15,441 nt of DNA, taken from assembly GCA_964228975.1 (NCBI GenBank), contig CAXRCC010000035.1, positions 1 to 15,441 of the forward strand, written 5' to 3'. How positions within the stretch are numbered: the stretch's first letter is position 1; every line of letters starts with the position of its first letter. A program made the position numbers and the translations under genes. Of the stretch, positions 1 to 6,801 are shown one piece after another. Below the pieces are notes generated by a model that saw nothing but the letters and a program-made list of their open reading frames with translations, had not been told where the DNA came from and did not search any database. The stretch is from Paraneptunicella sp964228975 (GTDB lineage: Bacteria > Pseudomonadota > Gammaproteobacteria > Enterobacterales > Alteromonadaceae).

Positions 1-758
1 GCTTTACCCGACTTGCCTTTCTCACCCGCAGAAGGATGATGCGGTACAGGTGGCGCTTTTGCAGCAGGTGCTGGCGCAGAAGCAGTAGACGGAGCAGATG
101 CTGACTTAGCAGGCTCTGCAACAGGCGCTGGAGCTTGTGCAGCGGGCGCAGCTCCAGCCACTTCCATCATAAGCACCAATGAGCCTTGTGATACTTTGTC
201 GCCAACAGCCACTTTAAGCTCTTTAACAACACCGGCTTGGGGTGCTGGCACGTCCATTGTCGCTTTATCCGTTTCTAATGTGATAAGCCCCTGCTCTTCT
301 TCAAGCTCATCGCCAACGGCAACCAAAACTTCGATGATATCAACATCAGACGCATCGCCAATATCTGGCACCGTCACTTCAATGATTGAAGGCGCTGCTG
401 ATGCTGCCGGAGCAGAAGCGGATGCTTCAACTTCCGCCTTAACGTCTTCTTGCACTGGTGCTGGAGCGGCTTGAGCTTCCTGCTGGGCTGGTGATTCTTC
501 TTGAGCTGGCGCTGCTGCGCCCGCCTCTTTCATTTTCATTATCAATTTGTCTTGGCTGACTTTGTCGCCCACTTGAACCAAAAGCTCAACAATTTCACCC
601 GCGAAAGGCGCTGGAATATCCATGCTCGCCTTATCGCTTTCAACAGTAACTAATGCGTCTTCTGCTTCAACGGTGTCGCCAACGGCAACACAGATTTCAA
701 TCACTTCTACTTCATCATCGCCGACATCCGGCACGAGTACATCTTTAAGATCTGCCAT
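1..758 (-). CDS. aceF: Pyruvate dehydrogenase E2, dihydrolipoyl acetyltransferase (N-terminal part, cut by window edge)
   Basis: Reading leftward from an ATG at 758, the frame stays open to base 1, giving about 252 N-terminal residues of the E2 core subunit of the cytoplasmic pyruvate dehydrogenase complex. E2 carries the acetyl group on lipoyl-lysine and passes it to CoA. Two lipoyl domains are visible. The first is about residues 5-76 with the lipoylation lysine in SDKAS (K43). The second is about residues 126-198 with TDKAT (K165). Ala/Pro/Glu-rich flexible linkers follow each. The second linker ends in a Lys/Gly-rich stretch that probably leads into the E1/E3-binding domain outside the window, so two lipoyl domains rather than the three of E. 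coli are likely (inference). GGAGA at 766-770 lies 7 nt before the ATG. The gene is 20 nt downstream of aceE and surely co-transcribed with it. Confidence 0.95.
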   Translation of the reverse strand, partial: MADLKDVLVPDVGDDEVEVIEICVAVGDTVEAEDALVTVESDKASMDIPAPFAGEIVELLVQVGDKVSQDKLIMKMKEAGAAAPAQEESPAQQEAQAAPAPVQEDVKAEVEASASAPAASAAPSIIEVTVPDIGDASDVDIIEVLVAVGDELEEEQGLITLETDKATMDVPAPQAGVVKELKVAVGDKVSQGSLVLMMEVAGAAPAAQAPAPVAEPAKSASAPSTASAPAPAAKAPPVPHHPSAGEKGKSGK

Positions 759-778
759 AAAAATTTCTCCAGCCTAGA

Positions 779-3451
779 TTACGCGTATAATGGATTAACT
801 TTGTCAGTATCGATGCCGTACTTGTTGATCGCATCAACCAAGACTTTCTTATCGATATCACCCGCTTTCACCAGCTCGTATAAGCTCGCTACAACCACAT
901 ACTTCGCATCAACCTCAAAGTGACGACGCAAGTTTGCACGGCTGTCTGAGCGACCAAATCCATCCGTACCTAGCACTTTGTATTGTCCTGGAACAAATGC
1001 GCGTACTTGATCAGCAAACGCTTTCAAGTAATCTGTTGCTGCAATCGTTGGACCTGCATTACCTTGTTCAAGTACTTGCGTGATAAAGGCTTTCTTCTCT
1101 TCGGCTTCAGGGTGAAGCATGTTGTGGCGATCGGCATCAATGCCGTCACGTCCTAACTCGTTGAATGACGTTACGCTGTACACTTCAGATGAAATACCAA
1201 AGTCGTCTTTTAGCATTTGCGCCGCTTCACGCACTTGCAACAAGATAGTGCCTGAGCCTAACAACTTAACCGCAGCAGCTTCTTTTTCCGCCTTAACCGA
1301 TTCAAGTTGGTAAATACCTTTAACGATGCCCTCTTCCACGCCTTCTGGCATAGCAGGTTGAGCATAGTTTTCGTTCATCACAGTTAGGTAATAGAACACG
1401 TTTTCTTGTTCTTCACCCATACGACGCAAGCCATCTTGAACAATCACAGCAACTTCATAACCGTAAGTTGGGTCGTAGCTCACGCAGTTAGGAATCATGT
1501 TCGCTTGCAACTGGCTATGACCATCTTGGTGCTGTAAGCCTTCGCCATTAAGCGTAGTACGACCAGCCGTTCCACCAACTAAGAAGCCACGCGCTTGAGA
1601 ATCACCTGCAGCCCACGCCATGTCGCCAACACGTTGGAATCCAAACATGGAGTAGTAAATGTAAACAGGAATCATCGGTAAGTTGTTGGTTGAGTACGAT
1701 GTACCCGCCGCTAACCAAGATGCCATTGCACCTAATTCGTTAATACCTTCTTGCAGTACTTGGCCTTTTTTATCTTCACGATAATAAGCCACTTGATCCG
1801 CATCTTGCGGCTCGTACTTTTGGCCTTCATGTGCATAAATACCCACTTGACGGAACAAGCCTTCCATGCCGAAAGTACGGGCTTCATCTGGGATGATAGG
1901 CACAATGCGCTTGCCGATTTGTTTGTCTTTCAACACCGCGGTAAGAATACGAACAAAGGCCATTGTCGTTGAAATCTCACGGCCGTTTGAGCCATTTAAT
2001 ACGGCATCAAACGCTTTAAGTGGCGGCGCTGGCAATTCTTCTGTGCTAGTTGGCAAACGCGCGGGTAAGTAACCTTTTAACGTTTCACGACGAGCTCGCA
2101 AGTAACGCATCTCTTCGCTATCTTCATCAAAGCGATAATATGGAAGTGACGCTAACTGCTCGTCAGTCACTGGAATGTTGAAGCGATCGCGGTAACCCTT
2201 GATGCTTTCCATGTCCATTTTCTTAACTTGGTGAGCGATGTTCTTACCTTCACCCGCTTTACCCATACCATAACCTTTTACTGTTTTGGCAAGGATAACT
2301 TGCGGACGACCTTTGGTTTTCACTGCGCGGTCATATGCAGCATAAACTTTAACAGGATCGTGACCACCACGGTTTAGGCGCCAAATGTCATCATCCGACA
2401 TGTTCGCAACCATTTCTTTTAGCTCTGGATATTTGCCAAAGAAGTTGTCACGCGTGTAGGCACCACCTTTCGCCTTAAAGTTCTGGTACTCACCGTCAAC
2501 GGTTTCATTCATCAACTTAAGCAATTTACCTTCTGTGTCGCGGGCAAGAAGCGGGTCCCAGTAGCGACCCCAAATCACTTTAATCACTTCCCAGCCTGCG
2601 CCACGGAATGTGCCTTCAAGTTCTTGGATAATTTTTCCGTTACCGCGAACCGGACCATCTAAACGCTGCAAGTTACAGTTGATAACGAAAGTCAGATTAT
2701 CTAAGCCTTCGCGAGCAGCAAGACCGATTGCGCCCAATGATTCTGGCTCATCACACTCACCATCACCCATCAAGCACCACACGCGCTGATCTGAACAATC
2801 TTTGATGCCGCGATCCGTTAAATACTGTAGGTAACGAGCAAGGTAGATAGCTTGCATTGGCCCTAAGCCCATCGATACCGTTGGGAACTGCCAGTAATAA
2901 GGCATTAATTTAGGGTGAGGATAAGAAGAGATACCATCGCCATCAACTTCTTGGCGGAAGTTATCGAGTTGGCCTTCGTTAAGACGACCTTCAATAAAAG
3001 AGCGGGCATAAATGCCCGGAGCGACGTGACCTTGTATGAATAAGTAGTCTCCACCGTCTTTTTCGTTGGCAGCACGGAAGAAGTGGTTAAAACCGACATC
3101 ATAAAGCATCGCAGAAGAGGCGAAACTGGAGATATGACCACCAAGCTCTAAGTCTTTTTTAGAGCCTCTCAACACCATCATCAATGCGTTCCAGCGAATA
3201 GCTGCACGAATTTTTGCTTCGATAGTTTGGTCATTCGGCATTGTTGGCTCTTGGCCTGCAGGGATTGTATTAATGTAAGCAGTTGTCGCATCGAAAGGTA
3301 AGTGCGCGCCGGTACGACGGCCTTTTTCAATCAGGCTTTCCAACAAGAAATGGGCGCGTTCAGCTCCCTCTTCTTCCATCACCGCTTCTAATGCATCTAA
3401 CCATTCTTGCGTTTCTTGTGGGTCGACATCTGGTTGCATCATATCTGCCAT
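779..3451 (-). CDS. aceE: Pyruvate dehydrogenase E1 component (homodimeric type)
   Basis: The 890-residue protein matches the homodimeric AceE type (E. coli about 887 residues) along its whole length. It is the thiamine-diphosphate enzyme that decarboxylates pyruvate and reductively acetylates the lipoyl domains of AceF. Recognisable features are SKKDLELGGH (98-106), the SSYPHPKLMP stretch (175-184), and the ThDP/Mg motif GDGECDEPES (229-238) followed by NCNLQRLDGP. Later come ADEARTFGMEGLF-like and YSMFGFQR segments, and the C-terminal GTDGFGRSDSR. The start ATG at 3451 has AGGAA at 3458-3462, 6 nt upstream. It lies 54 nt after pdhR and 20 nt before aceF, the standard pdhR-aceE-aceF operon. 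Nothing looks truncated or frameshifted. Confidence 0.98.
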   Translation of the reverse strand: MADMMQPDVDPQETQEWLDALEAVMEEEGAERAHFLLESLIEKGRRTGAHLPFDATTAYINTIPAGQEPTMPNDQTIEAKIRAAIRWNALMMVLRGSKKDLELGGHISSFASSAMLYDVGFNHFFRAANEKDGGDYLFIQGHVAPGIYARSFIEGRLNEGQLDNFRQEVDGDGISSYPHPKLMPYYWQFPTVSMGLGPMQAIYLARYLQYLTDRGIKDCSDQRVWCLMGDGECDEPESLGAIGLAAREGLDNLTFVINCNLQRLDGPVRGNGKIIQELEGTFRGAGWEVIKVIWGRYWDPLLARDTEGKLLKLMNETVDGEYQNFKAKGGAYTRDNFFGKYPELKEMVANMSDDDIWRLNRGGHDPVKVYAAYDRAVKTKGRPQVILAKTVKGYGMGKAGEGKNIAHQVKKMDMESIKGYRDRFNIPVTDEQLASLPYYRFDEDSEEMRYLRARRETLKGYLPARLPTSTEELPAPPLKAFDAVLNGSNGREISTTMAFVRILTAVLKDKQIGKRIVPIIPDEARTFGMEGLFRQVGIYAHEGQKYEPQDADQVAYYREDKKGQVLQEGINELGAMASWLAAGTSYSTNNLPMIPVYIYYSMFGFQRVGDMAWAAGDSQARGFLVGGTAGRTTLNGEGLQHQDGHSQLQANMIPNCVSYDPTYGYEVAVIVQDGLRRMGEEQENVFYYLTVMNENYAQPAMPEGVEEGIVKGIYQLESVKAEKEAAAVKLLGSGTILLQVREAAQMLKDDFGISSEVYSVTSFNELGRDGIDADRHNMLHPEAEEKKAFITQVLEQGNAGPTIAATDYLKAFADQVRAFVPGQYKVLGTDGFGRSDSRANLRRHFEVDAKYVVVASLYELVKAGDIDKKVLVDAINKYGIDTDKVNPLYA

Positions 3452-3481
3452 GGTGCGTTCCTATATTTTGTTTTCGATAAC

Positions 3482-3510
3482 GATAAAAGGCGCTCGTTTG
3501 GCCTTTTATC
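3482..3510 (-). terminator. Hairpin between pdhR and aceE (possible attenuator)
   Basis: A perfect 10-bp inverted repeat, GATAAAAGGC (3482-3491) and GCCTTTTATC (3501-3510), has a 9-nt loop and overlaps the pdhR stop codon (3506-3508). In the minus-strand transcript the stem ends in TTTTATC, so there is a short U stretch inside the stem but no long U tail. It could partly terminate transcription or protect the downstream aceE message after processing. The function is inferred from position only. Confidence 0.5.
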
Positions 3511-4264
3511 CTCGGTTAATTTCAATTCGGCGTAATGCCCTTTGCATTCGAGAGTCTTGTTGGTTGATGTCCAACAGCGTCTGCTCAATGAATGCCAAAT
3601 GCTCATTACTGGCGGTACGTGCTTGGCGTGGATTGCGAGCAACAATGGCTGCGGCAATACCTTCTCGCTGTTCATGGATTTTTTGACATGCTTTTGGATC
3701 GGCTTGCAACAAACGTAAGTTGCCTTCGATATTCTCCTTAAGCAAAGAGGCCAAATTCCCCATGACGTGGATCAGAACGACATTATGAGATCCCTTTGCC
3801 ATGCACGTATAAAACTCAGCCAGAGCTTGTGCTAGCGCTGAAATATCATTTTTATTTACTTCACTTTGAACCTGCTTCAGCGCAGCCAATAAACTTTGAT
3901 AATCCTCTTCCGTACCCCGAAGTGCGGCGTAATACGCTGCCATCCCCTCTAGAGCATGACGAAATTCAAGTAAGTCAAACTGACCTTCCGGTCGTGCTGC
4001 CACTAATTCCATCAAAGGGTCTGTCACTTGAGGCGCTAACTGGTTTGCCACGTAAGTGCCACCGCCTTGCTTGCGATACAACAACCCTTTACTCACTAAC
4101 GTTTGGATTGCCTCTCTTAAAGAAGGTCGAGAAACTTCGAATTGACTCGCCAAATCACGCTCAGAAGGTAACCGCTGCCCGGGCATTAGTTGCCCTTCAA
4201 TCAACATGGTTTCGAGTTGCTCTGCAATAACTTCTGCTAGCTTACGTGTTTGTATTTGGCCCAT
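3506..4264 (-). CDS. pdhR: Pyruvate-responsive GntR/FadR-subfamily repressor PdhR
   Basis: The 252-residue protein is close to E. coli PdhR in length (254) and sequence. The N-terminal winged helix (about 8-75) contains the GntR signature PGQRLPSERDLASQFEVSRP and LREAIQTL, then KGLLYRKQGGGTYV forming the wing. The C-terminal FCD effector domain (about 90-235) includes LLEFRHALEGMAAYYAALRGTEED and the late RTASNEHLAFIEQTLLDI helix. In the family, pyruvate binding releases PdhR from DNA and derepresses aceEF. A matching operator lies upstream at 4332-4358, so autoregulation is expected. The start ATG at 4264 has only a weak Shine-Dalgarno-like GATGAG. Unlike E. coli, no aroP lies between ampE and pdhR. 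Confidence 0.95.
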   Translation of the reverse strand: MGQIQTRKLAEVIAEQLETMLIEGQLMPGQRLPSERDLASQFEVSRPSLREAIQTLVSKGLLYRKQGGGTYVANQLAPQVTDPLMELVAARPEGQFDLLEFRHALEGMAAYYAALRGTEEDYQSLLAALKQVQSEVNKNDISALAQALAEFYTCMAKGSHNVVLIHVMGNLASLLKENIEGNLRLLQADPKACQKIHEQREGIAAAIVARNPRQARTASNEHLAFIEQTLLDINQQDSRMQRALRRIEINRG

Positions 4265-4321
4265 ATCTCATCATCGTGGCGGACAAAACCTTGCTTTAGG
4301 TTTGTCGTTATTTATTATCTT

Positions 4322-4358
4322 TTTACCAACCTGGTAAATTGGTAAGACCAATTTACCA
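4322..4358. promoter_or_regulatory. PdhR operator with overlapping inverted half-sites
   Basis: The core AATTGGTAAGACCAATT (4337-4353) fits the published PdhR consensus ATTGGTnnnACCAAT exactly. The palindrome extends to 12-bp perfect arms, 4332-4343 and 4347-4358, around an AAG spacer. A second 7-bp palindrome, TTTACCA (4322-4328) and TGGTAAA (4332-4338), again with a 3-nt spacer, shares its right arm with the main site; its half-sites point the opposite way. The main site overlaps the predicted transcription start (near 4357), consistent with repression by blocking RNA polymerase. Confidence 0.88.
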
Positions 4359-4363
4359 CAAAA

Positions 4364-4392
4364 ATCATAGCCCAACTTTTCCTATAGGTAAA
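4364..4392 (-). promoter_or_regulatory. Predicted sigma70 promoter of pdhR-aceEF
   Basis: Reading the minus strand, TTTACC (4392-4387) is a 4/6 -35 element. A 17-nt spacer separates it from TATGAT (4369-4364), a 5/6 -10 element. The start would be near 4357, at the edge of the PdhR operator, leaving a leader of about 93 nt before the pdhR ATG. The spacing and the operator placement support each other. Confidence 0.6.
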
Positions 4393-4420
4393 CCCACTAA
4401 CAGTTCAGCTTTTCCTATAG
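4370..4420 (-). repeat. 18-bp imperfect direct repeat upstream of pdhR
   Basis: CTATAGGAAAAGYTGRRC occurs on the minus strand at 4387-4370 and at 4420-4403, with 15 of 18 positions identical (the first 12 are exact). The copies are 33 bp apart, close to three helical turns. The proximal copy covers the spacer of the predicted pdhR promoter and the distal copy lies about 50-65 bp upstream of the start. This looks like a pair of regulator sites or a small local duplication; no known binding protein is recognised. Confidence 0.6.
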
Positions 4421-4672
4421 CTGGGACTAAAAATCGCGCAAACTCATGAAGTATAGGCACTCTATGACGTCAAGGTTACAGATCTGACCAGTCGAGAAAT
4501 TTCATTCCAAACGCATAATGGCAGTTAACCTTTTTACTCTGCGAACACAGCAATTTGCCATGACGCAAACAATGAAGGAGCAAACTGAACCACTAAAATG
4601 GAAAAAAGAGACAGATCAAATATAGATAAAAACGGAAAGAATAAATGTAAGAAGGAAAACCTAATTGGGTGT

Positions 4673-4710
4673 CAGTGGTGCGCGCCCTACATGAATAGCG
4701 CACACCACTG
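4673..4710 (-). terminator. Hairpin downstream of ampE
   Basis: The arms 4673-4685 (CAGTGGTGCGCGC) and 4698-4710 (GCGCACACCACTG) pair over 13 positions with one mismatch around a 12-nt loop. It begins 30 nt after the ampE stop in the direction of ampE transcription. No T-run follows on the minus strand, so it may be a weak or factor-assisted terminator or an mRNA 3'-end stabiliser. Confidence 0.5.
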
Positions 4711-4739
4711 ATTAAGAAAATAGCAGGAGTAAATTGAGG

Positions 4740-5561
4740 CTAAACCAACCAGCCGCTTAAAGTTAAAATAGCCACGACCACCAACATAAGCATGACATTA
4801 CGTTTAGCCAAGCGAAGCATAGTACAGGGCTCCTCAGTACAATCATGAATATCAGCTTCCACTAATTCAGCCGCTTTAGCCGTTCTTGCAATCATATCAG
4901 CGGCAGACATTTTAACGTTCACAAGCGAACGCAACCACACACCAAATGCCTCTGTAAAATTACCCACTAACATATAACCCAACGTGGTCAAACGAACAGG
5001 AACCCAATCCAAAACATGTAGCATTCTCACCAAATGCCCGGTGTTAGGGTGCCCTGATTGTGCAAGTCTCAACGCGGTATAACGCACGGTGATATATAAA
5101 ACAACGCCCGCTGCACCGAGTGCAACAAACCACAGTGCAACCGCCATATAGTGACTGTAGTTGATCCACGCAATGTGTTGACCAAATGAGCGTCCAGAAT
5201 CCGGGTTATAGTTTAATTGCTCGGCATAAATATCACAGGCTTCCATGTCTCCACGATTCGCCGCTTGCAAATAACCTTTAAAAGAACTTCTTACGTTTGG
5301 GCAACCCGTGCCAATCATTAAAACGATCGAGCCTAAAATTAGCTGGAATAAAACGCTATCAAGTTGGGTTTGCGCAGCAAAAGTTGCTGCAAAAGGAATA
5401 AGAACAGCAAAATAAATCGTTGTTAACGAAGCACTTTCTGCTTTTGAAGATTGATAAATGACTGAGAAATAGGCATCTAAATAGGTTTCACTGCGCCATA
5501 AGCGCGTTTTTGTCATCATCCGCTCAAGTGCCAATACTAAAAGCAAGCTAAATAACGCCAT
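4740..5561 (-). CDS. ampE: AmpE, inner-membrane regulatory protein of the ampD-ampE operon
   Basis: Starting at ATG 5561 gives 273 residues beginning MALFSLLLVLALER, which aligns with the start of E. coli AmpE (284 residues). AGGA sits about 8 nt upstream. An upstream in-frame start at 5651 would add 30 residues that overlap ampD deeply and have no family counterpart, so I reject it. Hydrophobic segments lie near the N-terminus, about 47-64, 68-85 and 138-160, and at the C-terminus. The conserved HVLDWVPVRL is present at about residues 182-191. AmpE is an integral membrane protein genetically linked to the AmpD beta-lactamase regulation pathway; its biochemical role is not well settled. It overlaps the 3' end of ampD by 14 nt, which suggests translational coupling. 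Confidence 0.92.
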   Translation of the reverse strand: MALFSLLLVLALERMMTKTRLWRSETYLDAYFSVIYQSSKAESASLTTIYFAVLIPFAATFAAQTQLDSVLFQLILGSIVLMIGTGCPNVRSSFKGYLQAANRGDMEACDIYAEQLNYNPDSGRSFGQHIAWINYSHYMAVALWFVALGAAGVVLYITVRYTALRLAQSGHPNTGHLVRMLHVLDWVPVRLTTLGYMLVGNFTEAFGVWLRSLVNVKMSAADMIARTAKAAELVEADIHDCTEEPCTMLRLAKRNVMLMLVVVAILTLSGWLV

Positions 5562-6174
5562 TTTTTTTCCTATATTCAACAAGATGGTGGCGATAACGGC
5601 ACCAATCAAAGGCCATACCAGGATCTGTTTTTCTACCAAAAGCGATATCACTGTGCCCAGTAATTCGCCCCAAAGAAATACCCGGATAGTGTTGCATAAT
5701 CTCGGCGGTTAATACCACTAACTTTTCGTATTGTTCATCGGTGTAAGGATCGGTATCGGTTCCTTCAAGTTCAATGCCAATACTGTAGTCATTGCAGTTT
5801 TCTTTCCCCTGAAATCGAGACACGCCAGCATGCCACGCTCTATCGTTAAAATTAACGAACTGAACAATTTCACCATCACGGCGTATAAAGCAATGTGCCG
5901 ACACTTGTAAGTGTGCAATTTCTGCGAAAAACGGGTCTTCAGTGGGGTTCAATGTACCGGTAAATAACTCGTGTACATGAGGTCCGCCAAATTTGCCGGG
6001 AGGCAAAGAAATGTTATGAATAACGAGAAGATTTGGCTCGACGTGTTTAGGCCGTTCATTATAAAAAGGCGACTTAACGAAACAATCGTTACAAAGCTGA
6101 CCTTGGATAATTTCCACTGTGTCCCCATTTTGCGTTAAATTAACAAGACATTTTGCAGTGTAATACAAGTCCAT
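5548..6174 (-). CDS. ampD: 1,6-anhydro-N-acetylmuramyl-L-alanine amidase AmpD
   Basis: This is a cytoplasmic zinc amidase of peptidoglycan recycling that cleaves the peptide from anhydro-muropeptides and thereby keeps AmpR-type regulators quiet. From ATG 6174 it is 208 residues; an in-frame GTG at 6186 would add four. Zinc ligands by family homology are H53 (VIHNISLPPG), H174 (TGHSDIA) and D184 (RKTDPG). SAHCFIRRDGEIVQFV and NDYSIGIELEGTD are typical of the family. It is about 20 residues longer at the N-terminus than E. coli AmpD (183), so the exact start is unsure and no strong Shine-Dalgarno is visible. The usual HSDIAPGRKTDPG reads HSDIAFGRKTDPG here, a mild change. It is divergent from the aspartic protease gene, with under 50 bp between the starts. 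Confidence 0.93.
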   Translation of the reverse strand: MDLYYTAKCLVNLTQNGDTVEIIQGQLCNDCFVKSPFYNERPKHVEPNLLVIHNISLPPGKFGGPHVHELFTGTLNPTEDPFFAEIAHLQVSAHCFIRRDGEIVQFVNFNDRAWHAGVSRFQGKENCNDYSIGIELEGTDTDPYTDEQYEKLVVLTAEIMQHYPGISLGRITGHSDIAFGRKTDPGMAFDWCRYRHHLVEYRKKNGVI

Positions 6175-6222
6175 TTTAAACAACACAGCGTCATCGTTTT
6201 ATTCTCAAGAGCAGAAAATATT

Positions 6223-6765
6223 ATGCAAAACCAAACACCTAACTCCCAAGATATGCAGCAAAATAAAATGGGAAAATGGATGTTCACCTTCGCGTGGTTA
6301 GCCGCCCTGCTTCTTGCAACGCTTTATTTTGATGATGTGTTGATGAAAAAGGTGAATCCCAACACGCAGCCCCAAAGTACCCATTCCTCTTCCGGTGTTG
6401 AAGTCAAGTTGAAGCAAAATGTAATGGGACACTACGTAGCAACTGGCAGCATTAACGGATACAAAGTCGTATTTTTGCTCGACACTGGCGCGACAAGCGT
6501 GTCCATTCCCGCTCATTTGACAGAAAGGCTTGGGCTTATCCCCGGTAGGCAATCAAGAGCACAAACAGCAAACGGCGTAGTAACAGTATTTCAAACTCGC
6601 GTTAACGAACTCAAATTAGGTGATATTACCCTTCGCGATGTAGCCGGCAGCTTAAACCCCGGCATGAAAAACGACGAAATCCTATTAGGCATGAGCGCCT
6701 TAAAAGATTTAGAATTCACACAAAAAGATGGTTGGCTAGTACTGAGAGACACCTCACCTTACTAA
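6223..6765 (+). CDS. Membrane-anchored retropepsin-like aspartic protease
   Basis: The 180-residue protein has a short polar N-terminus and one hydrophobic segment (about 19-37), followed by a low-complexity Asn/Gln/Ser linker. A single retropepsin-like domain fills about residues 58-177. The catalytic motif is LLDTGATSVSIP (D87-T88-G89) and a flap-like QTANGVV follows at 114-120. The second hydrophobic motif ILLGMSALKDLEF (153-165) is typical of the bacterial TIGR02281-type clan AA proteases. One active-site motif per chain implies it works as a homodimer (family knowledge). Topology suggests an N-terminal anchor with the domain in the periplasm (inference). The substrate is unknown. It lies 36 nt before nadC on the same strand and may be co-transcribed. 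Confidence 0.88.
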   Translation: MQNQTPNSQDMQQNKMGKWMFTFAWLAALLLATLYFDDVLMKKVNPNTQPQSTHSSSGVEVKLKQNVMGHYVATGSINGYKVVFLLDTGATSVSIPAHLTERLGLIPGRQSRAQTANGVVTVFQTRVNELKLGDITLRDVAGSLNPGMKNDEILLGMSALKDLEFTQKDGWLVLRDTSPY

Positions 6766-6801
6766 TACCCATCAAAGCTTTTAATAATCAAGTATTTAAA
6801 C

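Larger units (their letters stand above)
4265..4739. other. Intergenic region between ampE end and pdhR start
   Basis: This 475-base gap holds the pdhR promoter, its operator, an 18-bp imperfect direct repeat and a hairpin next to ampE, all listed separately. The stretch from about 4421 to 4672 is AT-rich and shows no ORF, RNA gene, convincing second promoter or repeat that I can identify. Confidence 0.7.

Noticed and set aside
196..474. Plus-strand 92-residue ORF rich in Ser/Ala/Thr
   Set aside because: It is the antisense shadow of the Ala/Pro-rich linker and lipoyl domains of aceF, with no family resemblance.
3796..4230. Plus-strand 144-residue ORF
   Set aside because: It lies wholly antisense to pdhR, which is a clear, complete family member; no motif or ribosome site supports it.
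4376..4420. Repeats upstream of pdhR considered as a CRISPR or mobile-element remnant
   Set aside because: There are only two short copies, with no spacer regularity beyond one interval, no cas genes, no transposase and no target-site duplication.
5562..5651. N-terminal extension of AmpE by 30 residues
   Set aside because: It would overlap ampD by about 100 nt. Family alignment and the AGGA ribosome site point to ATG 5561.
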